Assembly: GCF_020193575.1 (NCBI RefSeq)
Contig: NZ_JADYVD010000009.1
Span: 98,320 to 162,319 of the forward strand
DNA length: 64,000 bases
From: Ensifer sp. IC4062
GTDB taxonomy: Bacteria; Pseudomonadota; Alphaproteobacteria; Rhizobiales; Rhizobiaceae
Direction of reading: 5' to 3'
Part shown: positions 37,556-46,743 of the stretch, piece after piece
How the letters are laid out: every line of letters starts with the position of its first letter
How positions within the stretch are numbered: position 1 is the first letter of the stretch
Notes under the pieces: model-generated
The model's input: only the letters and a program-made list of their open reading frames with translations
What the model was told of the DNA's origin: nothing
Databases searched by the model: none
Position numbers and translations under genes: made by a program

Positions 37556-38803
37556 ATGAAGCAGGATGTTGAAAATGCAGCGATCGCGCTCCGTGAAATT
37601 TTTCCGGCAACGCCGCTGCAACTCAACGATCACCTCAGTGCCCGCTACGGCGCGACAGTCTATCTGAAGCGCGAGGATCTTTCGCCCGTACGGTCCTATA
37701 AAATACGCGGCGCATTCAATTTCTTCCGTAAGGCTCTTGCCGCCGGGGCCGCGGGGAAGATCTTCGTCTGTGCTTCGGCCGGGAACCATGCGCAGGGCTT
37801 TGCTTTTGTCTGCCGTCACTTCGGAGTTCCGGGCGTCGTCTTCATGCCGGTGACGACGCCGCAGCAGAAGATAGACAAGACCCGTATGTTTGGTGGCGAA
37901 TTCATTACGATCCGCCTCGTCGGCGACATTTTCGACCAGTGCTATCAGGCGGCGCGCGATCACGTCGAAGCCATTGCCGGCGTCATGGTGCCGCCTTTCG
38001 ATCATGCGGACATCATTGAAGGCCAAGCGACTGTTGCCGCCGAAATTGCCCAGCAGCTGCCGGGAGGCGTCACTCCCGATCTTATCGCCCTCCCGGTTGG
38101 CGGTGGTGGCCTGTCCGCCGGCGTCACCGGCTATCTCGCCGACACGCTTTCGACTGATCGTTTCTTGTTTTGCGAGCCGGCGGGAGCGCCAAGCCTGAAG
38201 CGGAGCCTCGAGACCGGCAGCTTGGTCACACTCGACCAGGTGGACAACTTCGTCGACGGAGCGGCTGTCGCGCGCGTTGGCGAGCTGAACTTCGCGGCGC
38301 TGGCGGCCTTTGCGCCTGAGCAGGTGATGTTGCTGCCGGAGAACGCGGTTTGCCTGACGATCATAGACATGCTGAATGTCGAGGGTGTGGTTCTGGAGCC
38401 CGCCGGCGCCCTTTCCATAACAGCGCTGGAGATCCTCGGGCGCGAGCGGCTGGAAGGCAAGACGGTGGTTGCCGTCGTATCCGGAGGCAATTTCGACTTC
38501 GAGCGCCTTCCCGACGTCAAGGAGCGGGCGATGCGGCATGCCGGACTCAAGAAATATTTCATCCTGCGAATGGCCCAGCGCCCCGGCGCGCTGCGCGATT
38601 TCCTCAATCTGCTTGGCGACGAAGACGATATCGCGCGGTTCGAGTATTTGAAGAAGTCGGCACGCAACTTCGGCTCCGTCCTCATCGGCATAGAGACCAA
38701 GCACGCAGAAAACTTTCCGGCTCTAAAGGCGCGCTTCGATGCGGCTGGCCTGCGCTACCAGGACATTACCGAGAACGAGATTCTCGCCAATCTCGTCATT
38801 TGA
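37556..38803 (+). CDS. ilvA: Threonine ammonia-lyase (threonine dehydratase) IlvA
   Basis: 415-residue PLP enzyme that makes 2-oxobutanoate from threonine for isoleucine synthesis. The PLP lysine lies in RSYKIRGAFNFF (about residue 48), with ASAGNHAQGFA and the PVGGGGLSAG phosphate loop. The last 85 residues (from KKYFILRMAQRPGALRDFLN) form a single ACT-like regulatory domain, so this is the feedback-controlled short form rather than the E. coli form with two such domains. The ATG at 37556 fits the family start. Confidence 0.95.
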   Translation: MKQDVENAAIALREIFPATPLQLNDHLSARYGATVYLKREDLSPVRSYKIRGAFNFFRKALAAGAAGKIFVCASAGNHAQGFAFVCRHFGVPGVVFMPVTTPQQKIDKTRMFGGEFITIRLVGDIFDQCYQAARDHVEAIAGVMVPPFDHADIIEGQATVAAEIAQQLPGGVTPDLIALPVGGGGLSAGVTGYLADTLSTDRFLFCEPAGAPSLKRSLETGSLVTLDQVDNFVDGAAVARVGELNFAALAAFAPEQVMLLPENAVCLTIIDMLNVEGVVLEPAGALSITALEILGRERLEGKTVVAVVSGGNFDFERLPDVKERAMRHAGLKKYFILRMAQRPGALRDFLNLLGDEDDIARFEYLKKSARNFGSVLIGIETKHAENFPALKARFDAAGLRYQDITENEILANLVI

Positions 38804-38882
38804 TCTAGGCATCGCATAGGTTGACGGCATTGCCACGCACTTAGCCTTTGACAGCGCCGGCGGCCACGGCTAACCATGAGAC

Positions 38883-39203
38883 ATGGCATCGTTTTTCTCG
38901 AAATTGTTCGGCTTCTCCGGTGGTTCCAAAGAAGAAGCGGCGCAGGCCGCCGGCAAGACGGAATCCTATGGGGATTGCTTGATCCGTGCGACCCCCATGC
39001 GGGAGGGGCCGCAATATCGCCTGGCGGGCAGCATCGAAAAGACGATGCCTGATGCCACCGTGAAAGTGCGCACCTTCATTCGCGCCGATCTTTTCGCCTC
39101 CGAACAGGATGCCATCGATTCGGCTCTGCGTAAGGGCCGACAGATCGTCGACGAGCAGCGCGCCGCGCTCTTTCAGGACGAGTCGCCATCCAGGCCGGTA
39201 TGA
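38883..39203 (+). CDS. HlyU family protein
   Basis: 106-residue protein matching the rhizobial HlyU (PF10115-type) family: MASFFSKLFGFSGG at the start, then GDCLIRATPMREGPQYRLAGSIEK and FIRADLFASEQDAIDSALRKGRQIVDEQ. The name comes from a Vibrio hemolysin regulator, but this family is unrelated to the winged-helix HlyU and has no shown DNA-binding role. It follows ilvA by 79 bases. Confidence 0.85.
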   Translation: MASFFSKLFGFSGGSKEEAAQAAGKTESYGDCLIRATPMREGPQYRLAGSIEKTMPDATVKVRTFIRADLFASEQDAIDSALRKGRQIVDEQRAALFQDESPSRPV

Positions 39204-39365
39204 AGCCAGCCTTTGGCTGGGGCTGCTTATCGACGAATATTCTCGTACAACGGCGGGTTGGAGAGCTTTTCTCAGAGATTGAATGAGCTCCATAAGATAA
39301 TCAACGCGAGTACAGGCGAGGCCACGTCGATGGGCCTGCATCGGCCCACCGACGCGCGCCGCATC
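39204..39365. other. Gap between convergent genes, nothing seen
   Basis: 162 bases between the HlyU gene and cpdB stops; no strong hairpin with a T tract and no coding signal. Confidence 0.5.
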
Positions 39366-41360
39366 TCATAGCCTGATGCGGAACCGGGCGAATCCCTCCG
39401 CGCCTTCGCCGGCGTCTTCGATCGCAACGGCTTTCACCTGCGACAGGAACTGTCTTGCCTTTGGGCTGCTGTCGAAAAGTACGCTCGTATCCTTGAGCGG
39501 CACAAATCTCCAATTCGCATCGGCCGACGGGTTGATCGTTCCTTGTTCGACAATGTAACGGACGATGACATCGCGGTTGGTATCTGGCGCGACGAAGATC
39601 ACCTTGTCGGAAGCGATGTCCGGGAAGTTGCCGCCGCCGCCAGCCCGATAGTTGTTGGTCACAACCACGAACTTTTGCGCGGGGTCGATTGGCTTGCCGT
39701 CGAACTGCAGGTTCTGGATGCGCTTTGCCGCGGCGCTCACCAGATTGCCGTCCTTGTCGAACTTGGCCGGTTGCGAAAGGTCGATCTCATAGGTGACGCC
39801 GTCGATAACGTCGAAATTATAGGACGGAAACCCGGCGCTGATCAGTTCCGCGTCGACGGTTCCTGGAGCAACCTGATTGAAGATGCCAGCCGACATCTCC
39901 AGCCAATTGGCCACCTGGTCTCCCGTGATGACGACGGCCTGTACCGTGTTTGGATAGAGGTAGAGATCTGCAACGTTCTTGATGGCAATGTCGCCCGCCG
40001 GGACATCGGTATAGTACTCGGCGCCGCCGCGACCGCCGGCCTTGAAGGGAGCCGCCGCGGACAAAACCGGCAGGTCCTTGTGCTCCGTGTCCTTGAGCAT
40101 GTCGCGGATGTACCAGGTCTGCGCCTGGCTGACGATTTGGACCGAGGGGTCGTCTGCAACAAGGGCGAAATAGGAATAGAGCGGTGCCGAGGTCTTGCCA
40201 ACGGGGGTGCGAACATAGGCGAGCGTCGCCTCGTGGTCCTTTACTGCAGCTGCCAGCACCTCCGGCTTGTCGCCGACTTCGGCGATAACCTTCTTCTCTT
40301 CCCTCCGATAGATGGGGCGAGCTTCGCTCGTCGAACTGATCACCCGCCACGCACCGCCATCACGCTCAAGCAGCAGGTCGATCAAACCGAGATGGGAGCC
40401 CCAGAAGCCAGCCATCACGCCCGGTTTGCCGGAAATCAGCCCTTTCGTATTGTCGACACCGGCGAAGCCCTCGAATTTCGGTCCGGGAAAGTCGAGGTGG
40501 CTGTGACCGGTCACGATGGCGTCGATACCGTCGATGGCAGCCAGAGGAACCGATGCGTTCTCGAGGTTTTCGGCATAGTTTTGCTGTCCCATCCCAGAGT
40601 GGGAAAGTGCGACCACGATGTCGGCGCCTTCCTCGCGCATTTGCGGCACCCAGGCTTCCGCCGCCTTGACGATGTCGCGTGCATTCGCCTTGCCCTCAAG
40701 GTGCTTTGCATCCCAGGTCATGATCTGCGGTGGAACAAACCCAATCAGGCCGATGCGAATTGCATGTTCCTCACCGGCGCCGTCCTTTACCTTTCGGTCG
40801 AGAATGACGTAGGGCTTGAGGAAGAGCGCGTCCTGACGTGCGTTCGCCGCAAGCGCACCCTTGGTCAGGTTGGCACAGACGATCGGAAAATTGGCTCCGT
40901 TCAGCACGTTGAACATGAAGTCCAGGCCGTAGTTGAACTCGTGATTGCCGAGCGTGCCGCAATCATAACCGAGCACGTTCATCGCCGCGATGATCGGATG
41001 CAGATCGCCTTCATTCATGCCGCGCTTGTAGGCGATGTAGTCTCCCATCGGGTTTCCCTGCAGGAAGTCGCCGTTGTCCACGAGCACGGAGTTGGTTGCC
41101 TCCGCTCGGATCGCATCGATGAGGGATGCAGTGCGTGCGAGCCCTACCGTGTCGTTCGGCTTGTCGCCGTAATAGTCGTAGGGAAATACGTGGACGTGCA
41201 GGTCCGTCGTTTCCATGATGCGCAGGTGTGCCTGGTTGGCTGCGGCGCGTGCGGAAAAGGGATGAAGCATCGCGAGCGCAGAGGAGGCGGCGAGCCCGCC
41301 GAGCAGCGAGCGGCGCGAAATGGGGTGAAGAGCGGTCATCGACGGCATCGCTGTCTCCAT
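39366..41360 (-). CDS. cpdB: Periplasmic 2',3'-cyclic-nucleotide 2'-phosphodiesterase/3'-nucleotidase
   Basis: 664-residue secreted metallophosphatase that breaks down cyclic nucleotides and 3'-nucleotides outside the inner membrane. The N-terminus carries a twin-arginine signal (ISRRSLLGGLAASSALAMLHPFSARA in part), so export by Tat is expected. The metallophosphatase domain shows the metal-binding blocks TTDLHVHVFPYDY, VDNGDFLQG, GNHEFNYG and TGHSHLDFPG; the C-terminal 5'-nucleotidase domain holds the substrate stack (NNYRAGGGGNFP). Length fits CpdB. The enterobacterial enzyme uses Sec, so the Tat signal is a difference. Confidence 0.93.
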   Translation of the reverse strand: METAMPSMTALHPISRRSLLGGLAASSALAMLHPFSARAAANQAHLRIMETTDLHVHVFPYDYYGDKPNDTVGLARTASLIDAIRAEATNSVLVDNGDFLQGNPMGDYIAYKRGMNEGDLHPIIAAMNVLGYDCGTLGNHEFNYGLDFMFNVLNGANFPIVCANLTKGALAANARQDALFLKPYVILDRKVKDGAGEEHAIRIGLIGFVPPQIMTWDAKHLEGKANARDIVKAAEAWVPQMREEGADIVVALSHSGMGQQNYAENLENASVPLAAIDGIDAIVTGHSHLDFPGPKFEGFAGVDNTKGLISGKPGVMAGFWGSHLGLIDLLLERDGGAWRVISSTSEARPIYRREEKKVIAEVGDKPEVLAAAVKDHEATLAYVRTPVGKTSAPLYSYFALVADDPSVQIVSQAQTWYIRDMLKDTEHKDLPVLSAAAPFKAGGRGGAEYYTDVPAGDIAIKNVADLYLYPNTVQAVVITGDQVANWLEMSAGIFNQVAPGTVDAELISAGFPSYNFDVIDGVTYEIDLSQPAKFDKDGNLVSAAAKRIQNLQFDGKPIDPAQKFVVVTNNYRAGGGGNFPDIASDKVIFVAPDTNRDVIVRYIVEQGTINPSADANWRFVPLKDTSVLFDSSPKARQFLSQVKAVAIEDAGEGAEGFARFRIRL

Positions 41361-41568
41361 ATTGAAAAACCTCTCCGCGGACGCGGTGGCAGGCCTGCAG
41401 TAAAATCTGGAATACGCTTGGAATACAAGAGACTATCGCTGAAAGCACCTGCAAGGCAAAGCGGCGGAATCTTGCCTATTTGATGCCACCTCGACGCGGA
41501 ATGCGTAAAGTTTTCTTCAAGGTTTAAATCTAGAGACTGGCGAAACGAAAAACGGAAATCTCGGGCGC

Positions 41569-42816
41569 ATGCCAAACGCCAATCTCATCCTCTTCCTCGG
41601 CGAGGCATTGATCTACGTGGTGGCAATGATCTGGTTGCTGCACCTGCGTGGGCGCCTGGGGCTTGGTGTTTTCGTGGCGGCACTCGGGGTGATGCATTTC
41701 ATTGAGACCTATCTCGCCGCCGTCTTCTATGTTCAGCTGCCGTTCGGGGTTATCTCTCCGGGCTCTGCCGTGTTCTTTTCCGGCAAACTCATGATGATCC
41801 TGCTCCTCTATGTGAAGGAGGATGCGGCGACAGTTCGTCAGCCTATTTACGGACTGCTCGCGGGAAACTTTCTGATGGTGACGCTCAGCCTGCTGCTCAG
41901 GTTGCATGACACCGTATCCGTCGTTCCCAATCGCGTCGCCGACATCGCTTTCATCGATGAGATGGGATGGCTTATGGTCTGGGGCACGACGCTGCTCTAT
42001 TTCGATTCCCTGGTCATCATTCTGCTCTACGAGAGGCTGGGACGCTGGCTTCGCCAATTTGCCACGGCTCGGTTCCTGATCTGCGGCGTCGTGGTCCTTA
42101 CCCTTGATCAGCTGGGATTCTATGCGGCGCTGCATTGGCTGAACGATGCGCCGGCGGACGTGTTCTGGGGCGGCTGGATGGCGAAGATGCTGGCAGCGCC
42201 GTTCTACGCGGTTGCCATCGGGCTTTATCTCAATGCATCGCGCCACCCGTTTTTTGCGATCTCCGATCGGCCTCTCGGTGATGTCTTCAATGACTTGACG
42301 TTCCGCGAGCGCTACGAGGATTTGTTGTCGCGCTCCGGCCAAGATACGTTGACCGGCGCGCTCGATCGAAGCCGCTTCGAGGCCGAGGGCCAGCAGATGC
42401 TGCGCGATGCTGCCGCGAAGAATGCTCCTGTCAGCCTGATGATCATCGATGTCGATCATTTCAAGAGCGTCAATGATCGCTTCGGGCACATCGAGGGCGA
42501 TCATGTGCTGCAGAACCTGGTCGCTACCGTAAAGGCGACGATCAGGCCGATCGATCGCCTGTTCCGCTACGGCGGCGAGGAATTCGTCGTTCTTTGCCCC
42601 GGGCTCGCCTATCCGGACGCGCTTTCGCGCGCCGAGGACATACGGCTCGCGGTCTCTGGCCGTGTGACGAAGCCGAACGGCGATCCGGTGACCGCCAGCA
42701 TCGGCCTGTCATCGGCATTCGGGGACGGAAACGGCATTCGCGAGTTGTTGTCGCAGGCGGACTTGCGTCTCTATACTGCCAAGAGCGGTGGCCGCAACCG
42801 CGTGGTCGGACGATAG
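41569..42816 (+). CDS. Membrane-bound diguanylate cyclase (GGDEF)
   Basis: 415 residues. About seven or eight transmembrane helices fill residues 1-230 (from LILFLGEALIYVVAMIWLL to AAPFYAVAIGLYL) and form an integral sensor region. A GGDEF domain follows (about 255-412) with the active motif GGEEF and the inhibitory I-site RPID five residues before it, so it should be catalytic and product-inhibited by cyclic di-GMP. No EAL domain. The upstream gap of 208 bases is shared with divergent cpdB; the stimulus is not known. Confidence 0.92.
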   Translation: MPNANLILFLGEALIYVVAMIWLLHLRGRLGLGVFVAALGVMHFIETYLAAVFYVQLPFGVISPGSAVFFSGKLMMILLLYVKEDAATVRQPIYGLLAGNFLMVTLSLLLRLHDTVSVVPNRVADIAFIDEMGWLMVWGTTLLYFDSLVIILLYERLGRWLRQFATARFLICGVVVLTLDQLGFYAALHWLNDAPADVFWGGWMAKMLAAPFYAVAIGLYLNASRHPFFAISDRPLGDVFNDLTFRERYEDLLSRSGQDTLTGALDRSRFEAEGQQMLRDAAAKNAPVSLMIIDVDHFKSVNDRFGHIEGDHVLQNLVATVKATIRPIDRLFRYGGEEFVVLCPGLAYPDALSRAEDIRLAVSGRVTKPNGDPVTASIGLSSAFGDGNGIRELLSQADLRLYTAKSGGRNRVVGR

Positions 42817-42842
42817 TCGGCAGCGAGTGGTGCCGAAGACGT

Positions 42843-43304
42843 TCAAATGCCGACATTCGGCCGGTCGATAACTTCGCGAAGCGAGAAGCTGGAATTGATC
42901 TTTACGACATGCGGCAGGGCCGACAGCCAGTCCCGGTGGATCCGCTCGTAATCCTCCAGGTCCCTGGCCGCGACGCGCAGGATGTAGTCGTATTCTCCCG
43001 ACATCAGATAACAGACCAGCACATTCGGGCAGAGTTTTACAGCAGCTTCGAATTCGGCGAGCGTTTTTGCGAATTGGCCCGACAGCGAGATGTGCACGAT
43101 GACCATGATCTTGTAGTCGAGCGCTTTGTGCGCAATGCGTGCGTGGTAGCCACTGATCGTACCCGATTTTTCGAGGATGTCGACGCGCCGGGAGCAGGCA
43201 GAGGGGGAAAGGCCGACCTTCGCCGCGAGATCCGCATTGGATATCCTGCCGTTCTGCTGAAGGATGCGCAGAATCGCATGATCAATGGTGTCGAGCTCGC
43301 TCAT
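42843..43304 (-). CDS. Lrp/AsnC family transcriptional regulator
   Basis: 153-residue DNA-binding protein. An N-terminal winged helix-turn-helix ([24 protein letters not shown] and [18 protein letters not shown]) is joined to an AsnC/Lrp ligand-binding RAM domain (about 65-145). It is divergent from the alanine dehydrogenase gene across 157 bases, a classic arrangement for a local activator such as AldR, so it likely controls ald in response to alanine. A palindromic candidate operator lies in between. Confidence 0.92.
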   Translation of the reverse strand: MSELDTIDHAILRILQQNGRISNADLAAKVGLSPSACSRRVDILEKSGTISGYHARIAHKALDYKIMVIVHISLSGQFAKTLAEFEAAVKLCPNVLVCYLMSGEYDYILRVAARDLEDYERIHRDWLSALPHVVKINSSFSLREVIDRPNVGI

Positions 43305-43330
43305 TCGGGATTTCCTTCATCATCTGCGTT

Positions 43331-43363
43331 CAGTGCGCAATAATATTCGAAAGCAATGCGCTG
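43331..43363. promoter_or_regulatory. Candidate operator between lrp-type gene and ald
   Basis: Imperfect inverted repeat with arms CAGTGCGCA (43331-43339) and TGCGCTG (43357-43363) around an AT-rich centre (AATAATATTCGAAAG). The location, 27 bases from the regulator start and 99 from ald, suits an Lrp-type site. Confidence 0.4.
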
Positions 43364-43461
43364 TAAGACATCTCTTTGCAAGGACATTCGCACGACCATC
43401 TGTTTTGCTGGGCTCGTCATCAATGCGGCGCAAAGCCCACAAACAGGAGAGGAACGCTCAG

Positions 43462-44580
43462 ATGCGTGTCGGTTGCCCGAAGGAAATCAAAAACCATGAA
43501 TACCGTGTTGGTCTGACCCCCGGTTCCGTACGGGAATATGTCGCCCATGGTCACGAGGTGATCGTCGAAACGAAGGCCGGGGCAGGGATCGGGGCAGACG
43601 ACGATGCTTACCGTGCTGCAGGAGCGCGGATCGTTTCGACGGCCAAGGAAGTGTTCGAAAAGTCGGACATGATCGTCAAGGTCAAGGAACCGCAGCCTTC
43701 CGAATGGACCCAACTGCGGGAAGGCCAAATTCTCTACACATATTTGCATCTGGCGCCGGATCCCGAGCAGACGAAGGGATTGCTCAACTCGGGCGTCAGC
43801 GCGGTCGCCTACGAAACGGTGACGGATGAGCGCGGTGGGTTGCCGCTGCTTGCGCCGATGTCGGAGGTCGCCGGACGGCTCGCCATCCAGGCGGGCGCGA
43901 CTTCGCTTCAGAAGGCGAACGGCGGCCGTGGCATCCTCCTTGGCGGTGTGCCGGGAGTGCTGCCGGCCAAGGTTGCGATCATCGGCGGTGGCGTTGTCGG
44001 CCTGCATGCCGCCAAGATGGCCGCTGGTCTCGGTGCGGACGTTTCGATCCTCGACCGGTCGATCCCACGTCTGCGTAAGCTCGACGATATCTTCAACGGT
44101 CGCGTTCACACTCGCTACTCGACGATCGATGCGCTCGAGGAGGAGGTCTTTTCCGCCGATCTGGTAGTCGGCGCCGTGCTGATCCCAGGGGCTGCCGCTC
44201 CCAAACTCGTCACACGCGAAATGCTTTCCGGCATGAAAAAGGGCGCGGTCATTGTTGATGTCGCGATCGACCAAGGCGGTTGCTTCGAGACTTCGCACGC
44301 GACGACGCATTCCGAGCCGACCTACGAGGTGGATGGCGTCGTGCATTATTGCGTGGCGAACATGCCGGGCGCGGTGCCGGTGACCTCGGCACACGCGTTG
44401 AACAATGCCACGCTTTACTACGGCCTGCAGCTCGCAAACCGTGGTCTCAAGGCCATCGCCGAGGACCGCCACCTTCGTGCCGGTCTGAACGTTCATAGGG
44501 GCCGCGTGACGAACGGGCCCGTGGCAGAAGCGCTTGGCTACAGTGCCTACGCGCCCGAGGCCGTTCTCAACGTCGCCTGA
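43462..44580 (+). CDS. ald: Alanine dehydrogenase
   Basis: 372-residue NAD-dependent enzyme interconverting alanine and pyruvate plus ammonia. The N-terminus [20 protein letters not shown] and the NAD-binding [20 protein letters not shown] (about residue 175) are characteristic; the C-terminal [23 protein letters not shown] completes the match. GGAGAGG lies upstream of the ATG at 43462; an in-frame extension from 43285 would cross the regulator start and is rejected. Control by the divergent Lrp-type regulator is likely. Confidence 0.96.
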   Translation: MRVGCPKEIKNHEYRVGLTPGSVREYVAHGHEVIVETKAGAGIGADDDAYRAAGARIVSTAKEVFEKSDMIVKVKEPQPSEWTQLREGQILYTYLHLAPDPEQTKGLLNSGVSAVAYETVTDERGGLPLLAPMSEVAGRLAIQAGATSLQKANGGRGILLGGVPGVLPAKVAIIGGGVVGLHAAKMAAGLGADVSILDRSIPRLRKLDDIFNGRVHTRYSTIDALEEEVFSADLVVGAVLIPGAAAPKLVTREMLSGMKKGAVIVDVAIDQGGCFETSHATTHSEPTYEVDGVVHYCVANMPGAVPVTSAHALNNATLYYGLQLANRGLKAIAEDRHLRAGLNVHRGRVTNGPVAEALGYSAYAPEAVLNVA

Positions 44581-44597
44581 GGCGATCGCTTTGCTAC

Positions 44598-44620
44598 GCC
44601 CGGCGTCCAAGACGCCGGGC
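44598..44620 (+). terminator. Hairpin after ald
   Basis: Perfect ten-base stem GCCCGGCGTC / GACGCCGGGC with a CAA loop, 17 bases after the stop codon; followed by CTATT rather than a long T tract. Confidence 0.6.
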
Positions 44621-44656
44621 CTATTGCATGTTTCCCGTGGACGCGTCGCCGTAGGC

Positions 44657-45124
44657 TCAGGCAATCTCGATGCGGCATTGATAACAGTTGTACTTGGCGG
44701 AACGCACGTGCACGTAGGCAACGTCCGTCCGAGCCAACAGTTCTTCGGCGCGCTCTGTTAACCTTTCCGCGGCAATCACGCCACCGGTTCCATAGACGAT
44801 GCGATCATCGCTCGCGTACCCCCGCAATAGATACTCCTTGCTGGATGCGAGGATGGGCGGCAGGGCGTGTCCATCGTGTGCGGAGCAGTCGTCGGCGTGC
44901 ACGAAGATCGGTCCAGTCTCTGCGTAAGCTTGCACTGAGGCAAAGGGTCGATAAGCCAGGACAAGATAGGGCTTGCCGCTATCGACGTTGCGCAGACAAT
45001 GCCGGCAGGGAACGCCGGCGCCATCAGAGATACGCCGCTCAGGTTGGTTCCCATAGGCATCAAGACCGCCACCACGCAGTCGTTCTGCGTCCTCGTCGGG
45101 CATGGGGATGTAGCGAAGCGCCAT
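44657..45124 (-). CDS. DUF1203 domain protein
   Basis: 155-residue soluble protein. DUF1203 features are CRHCLRNVDSGKPYLVLAYRPF near residue 50, GPIFVHADDC and the C-terminal AYVHVRSAKYNCYQCRIEI. Several Cys and His residues suggest metal or redox chemistry, but no function is established. GGAGAACC precedes the ATG at 45124; the longer frame is not supported. It converges with ald. Confidence 0.82.
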   Translation of the reverse strand: MALRYIPMPDEDAERLRGGGLDAYGNQPERRISDGAGVPCRHCLRNVDSGKPYLVLAYRPFASVQAYAETGPIFVHADDCSAHDGHALPPILASSKEYLLRGYASDDRIVYGTGGVIAAERLTERAEELLARTDVAYVHVRSAKYNCYQCRIEIA

Positions 45125-45201
45125 GGCGGTTCTCCTCGTAAGAAATCTCGGGAGGAGATGGATGCGCCCTTTCGGGCCGTACCGACACCCGAAACTTGCC
45201 T

Positions 45202-45290
45202 CGTGCATGTTTCGGATCGATTGTTGAAAACCATGCAGGAATTCAAATTGCTATGGCGTCGTGCGCCTCACGAGACGCACGGCCTTGTAG
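45202..45290 (+). repeat. RIME-like repeat, diverged copy
   Basis: TCGTGCATGTTTCGGATCG, CCATGCAGGAATTCAAATTGCTATGGCG and the hairpin GTGCGCCTCACGAGACGCAC then GGCCTTGTAG. It follows the same order of blocks as the other copies, with several changes. The right end lies four bases from the stop of the GNAT gene at 45294. Confidence 0.65.
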
Positions 45291-45293
45291 CGG

Positions 45294-45866
45294 TCAGAGT
45301 TTTTTCGCCAAGGCAAGCAACTCGGCGTCACTCAACGGTTCGACAATTGCCTCCCGCGTTGCGACCGGCGAAAAACCGAACTGCTGATAAAGCTGAAGGG
45401 CGCGCGGATGGTCGAGACTGTTCGTCGTCACCATGACCTTGCTCGGGTTCATCGCCCAGGCCGCGAGCAGCGTCTGCAACAGGAACCACTTGCCCAGGCC
45501 GAGACCGAGCGCATGTTCCATGAGGCCGAAATGGGTAAGTTCAATAAACTCGTTTTCGCGTTCGTGTAGTTCGAAGAAACCGGCCGGTGCACCGTCGACG
45601 TAGAGTACCGTGACCGTCGTTCCCTTGTTGTGGAGCACGCCCGCCAGTTCCTCGTCGCTCATCCGCAGGCGCTCGGTCCAATGCCAGCGCTTGCCGACAC
45701 GAAGGTAAAGGAAGCGGTAATAGGCGAGGGGGATGTCCGATACGCGCAATACGGCAGTATGGATATTGACGGGCATCGGCAGGCTTTGTTTCGGCGGTGA
45801 CGTCATTTCGAGTTCGGTAACGTGCGCCGTGATCGCTGCAGGTTTCGATCCTTGCATGGCATTCAC
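45294..45866 (-). CDS. GNAT family N-acetyltransferase
   Basis: 190 residues. The GNAT core is seen in VLYVDGAPAGFFELHERE (strands 2-4), LGLGLGKWFLLQTLLAAW (motif A with acetyl-CoA loop) and TNSLDHPRALQLYQQFGFSPV (motif B). Substrate unknown. Its ATG overlaps the sseA stop by four bases (ATGA), and it is the last member of the cysK-alaX-sseA operon, so an amino-acid or thiol substrate is possible but unproven. Confidence 0.85.
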   Translation of the reverse strand: MNAMQGSKPAAITAHVTELEMTSPPKQSLPMPVNIHTAVLRVSDIPLAYYRFLYLRVGKRWHWTERLRMSDEELAGVLHNKGTTVTVLYVDGAPAGFFELHERENEFIELTHFGLMEHALGLGLGKWFLLQTLLAAWAMNPSKVMVTTNSLDHPRALQLYQQFGFSPVATREAIVEPLSDAELLALAKKL

Positions 45867-46726
45867 TCTCTACCGGTCGCTACAGGGGTATCGGACCGTC
45901 CGCCCCATTCCGACCAGGAACCATCATAGAGCGTATTGTCCGTGTGCCCCAGCGATTGCAGCGCAAGAGTTATGATTGCCGCTGTGACGCCGGACCCGCA
46001 GGTGGTGACGACCGGCTGCGTCAGGTCGACGCCGGCATCACCAAAGGTTTGCCGCAAGCCGTCGAGGCTCTTGAGCTTGCCTCCTTCAGAAAAAACACCG
46101 GATGGCAGGCTTTTGGCTCCGGGCATATGCCCCGAGCGCATGCCGGCTCGCGGCTCCGGCTCCTCGCCGGTGAAGCGGCCAGCGCCGCGCGCATCGGCAA
46201 TCTGCGCGAGCCGGTTCTCTACTACCTCCTTCATGCGCTCGAAGGAGGTAACGGCGGCCGCATTGAACGTGGCGTTGAAGACGCGTGGCGTCGGCTTAAG
46301 GACTTCCCTGGTCGTCGGCCGTCCCTCCGCCCTCCAGCCATCCATCCCGCCATCGAGAACGAAGACGTTCTTTGCGCCCATGATCCGGAACATCCACCAA
46401 ACGCGCGGCGCGGTGAAGATGCCTGGCCCATCGTAAACGACGATTGTATCGTTCTCACCGATTCCCATGGCGCCCACGGCTTGAGCGAAGGCTTGCGGCG
46501 AGGGGAGGGTGTGCGGCAGTCCGCTTGATTGATCGGCGATCGCATCCTGATCGAAGAAGATGGCACCAGGAATATGCGCGGCCTCGTATTCCGACTTCGG
46601 ATCCCGGTTCTGTGCCGGTAGATACCAGGCAGCGTCCACGATCTTCACGGAGGGATCGGCAAGACGCTGCTGGAGCCAGTCCGCAGAAACGACAAAAGCG
46701 CTCTTGTTCTCATTCTTGTTGTTCAT
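45863..46726 (-). CDS. sseA: 3-mercaptopyruvate sulfurtransferase
   Basis: 287-residue protein with two rhodanese domains. The first (about 10-140) is inactive-type; the second carries the catalytic loop CGSGVTA (about residue 235), the sequence typical of mercaptopyruvate sulfurtransferases rather than thiosulfate enzymes. It moves sulfur from 3-mercaptopyruvate, a cysteine breakdown product, to thiols or cyanide. The ATG at 46726 has GGGAGTG upstream; a TTG at 46741 is possible but would overlap the SD. It lies 17 bases after alaX. Confidence 0.93.
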   Translation of the reverse strand: MNNKNENKSAFVVSADWLQQRLADPSVKIVDAAWYLPAQNRDPKSEYEAAHIPGAIFFDQDAIADQSSGLPHTLPSPQAFAQAVGAMGIGENDTIVVYDGPGIFTAPRVWWMFRIMGAKNVFVLDGGMDGWRAEGRPTTREVLKPTPRVFNATFNAAAVTSFERMKEVVENRLAQIADARGAGRFTGEEPEPRAGMRSGHMPGAKSLPSGVFSEGGKLKSLDGLRQTFGDAGVDLTQPVVTTCGSGVTAAIITLALQSLGHTDNTLYDGSWSEWGGRSDTPVATGRE

Positions 46727-46743
46727 TGTCGTCACTCCCAAAC

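Noticed and set aside
39543..41483. 646-codon plus-strand open frame opposite cpdB
   Set aside because: Antisense shadow of a GC-rich conserved gene; no signal, domain or ribosome site supports it.
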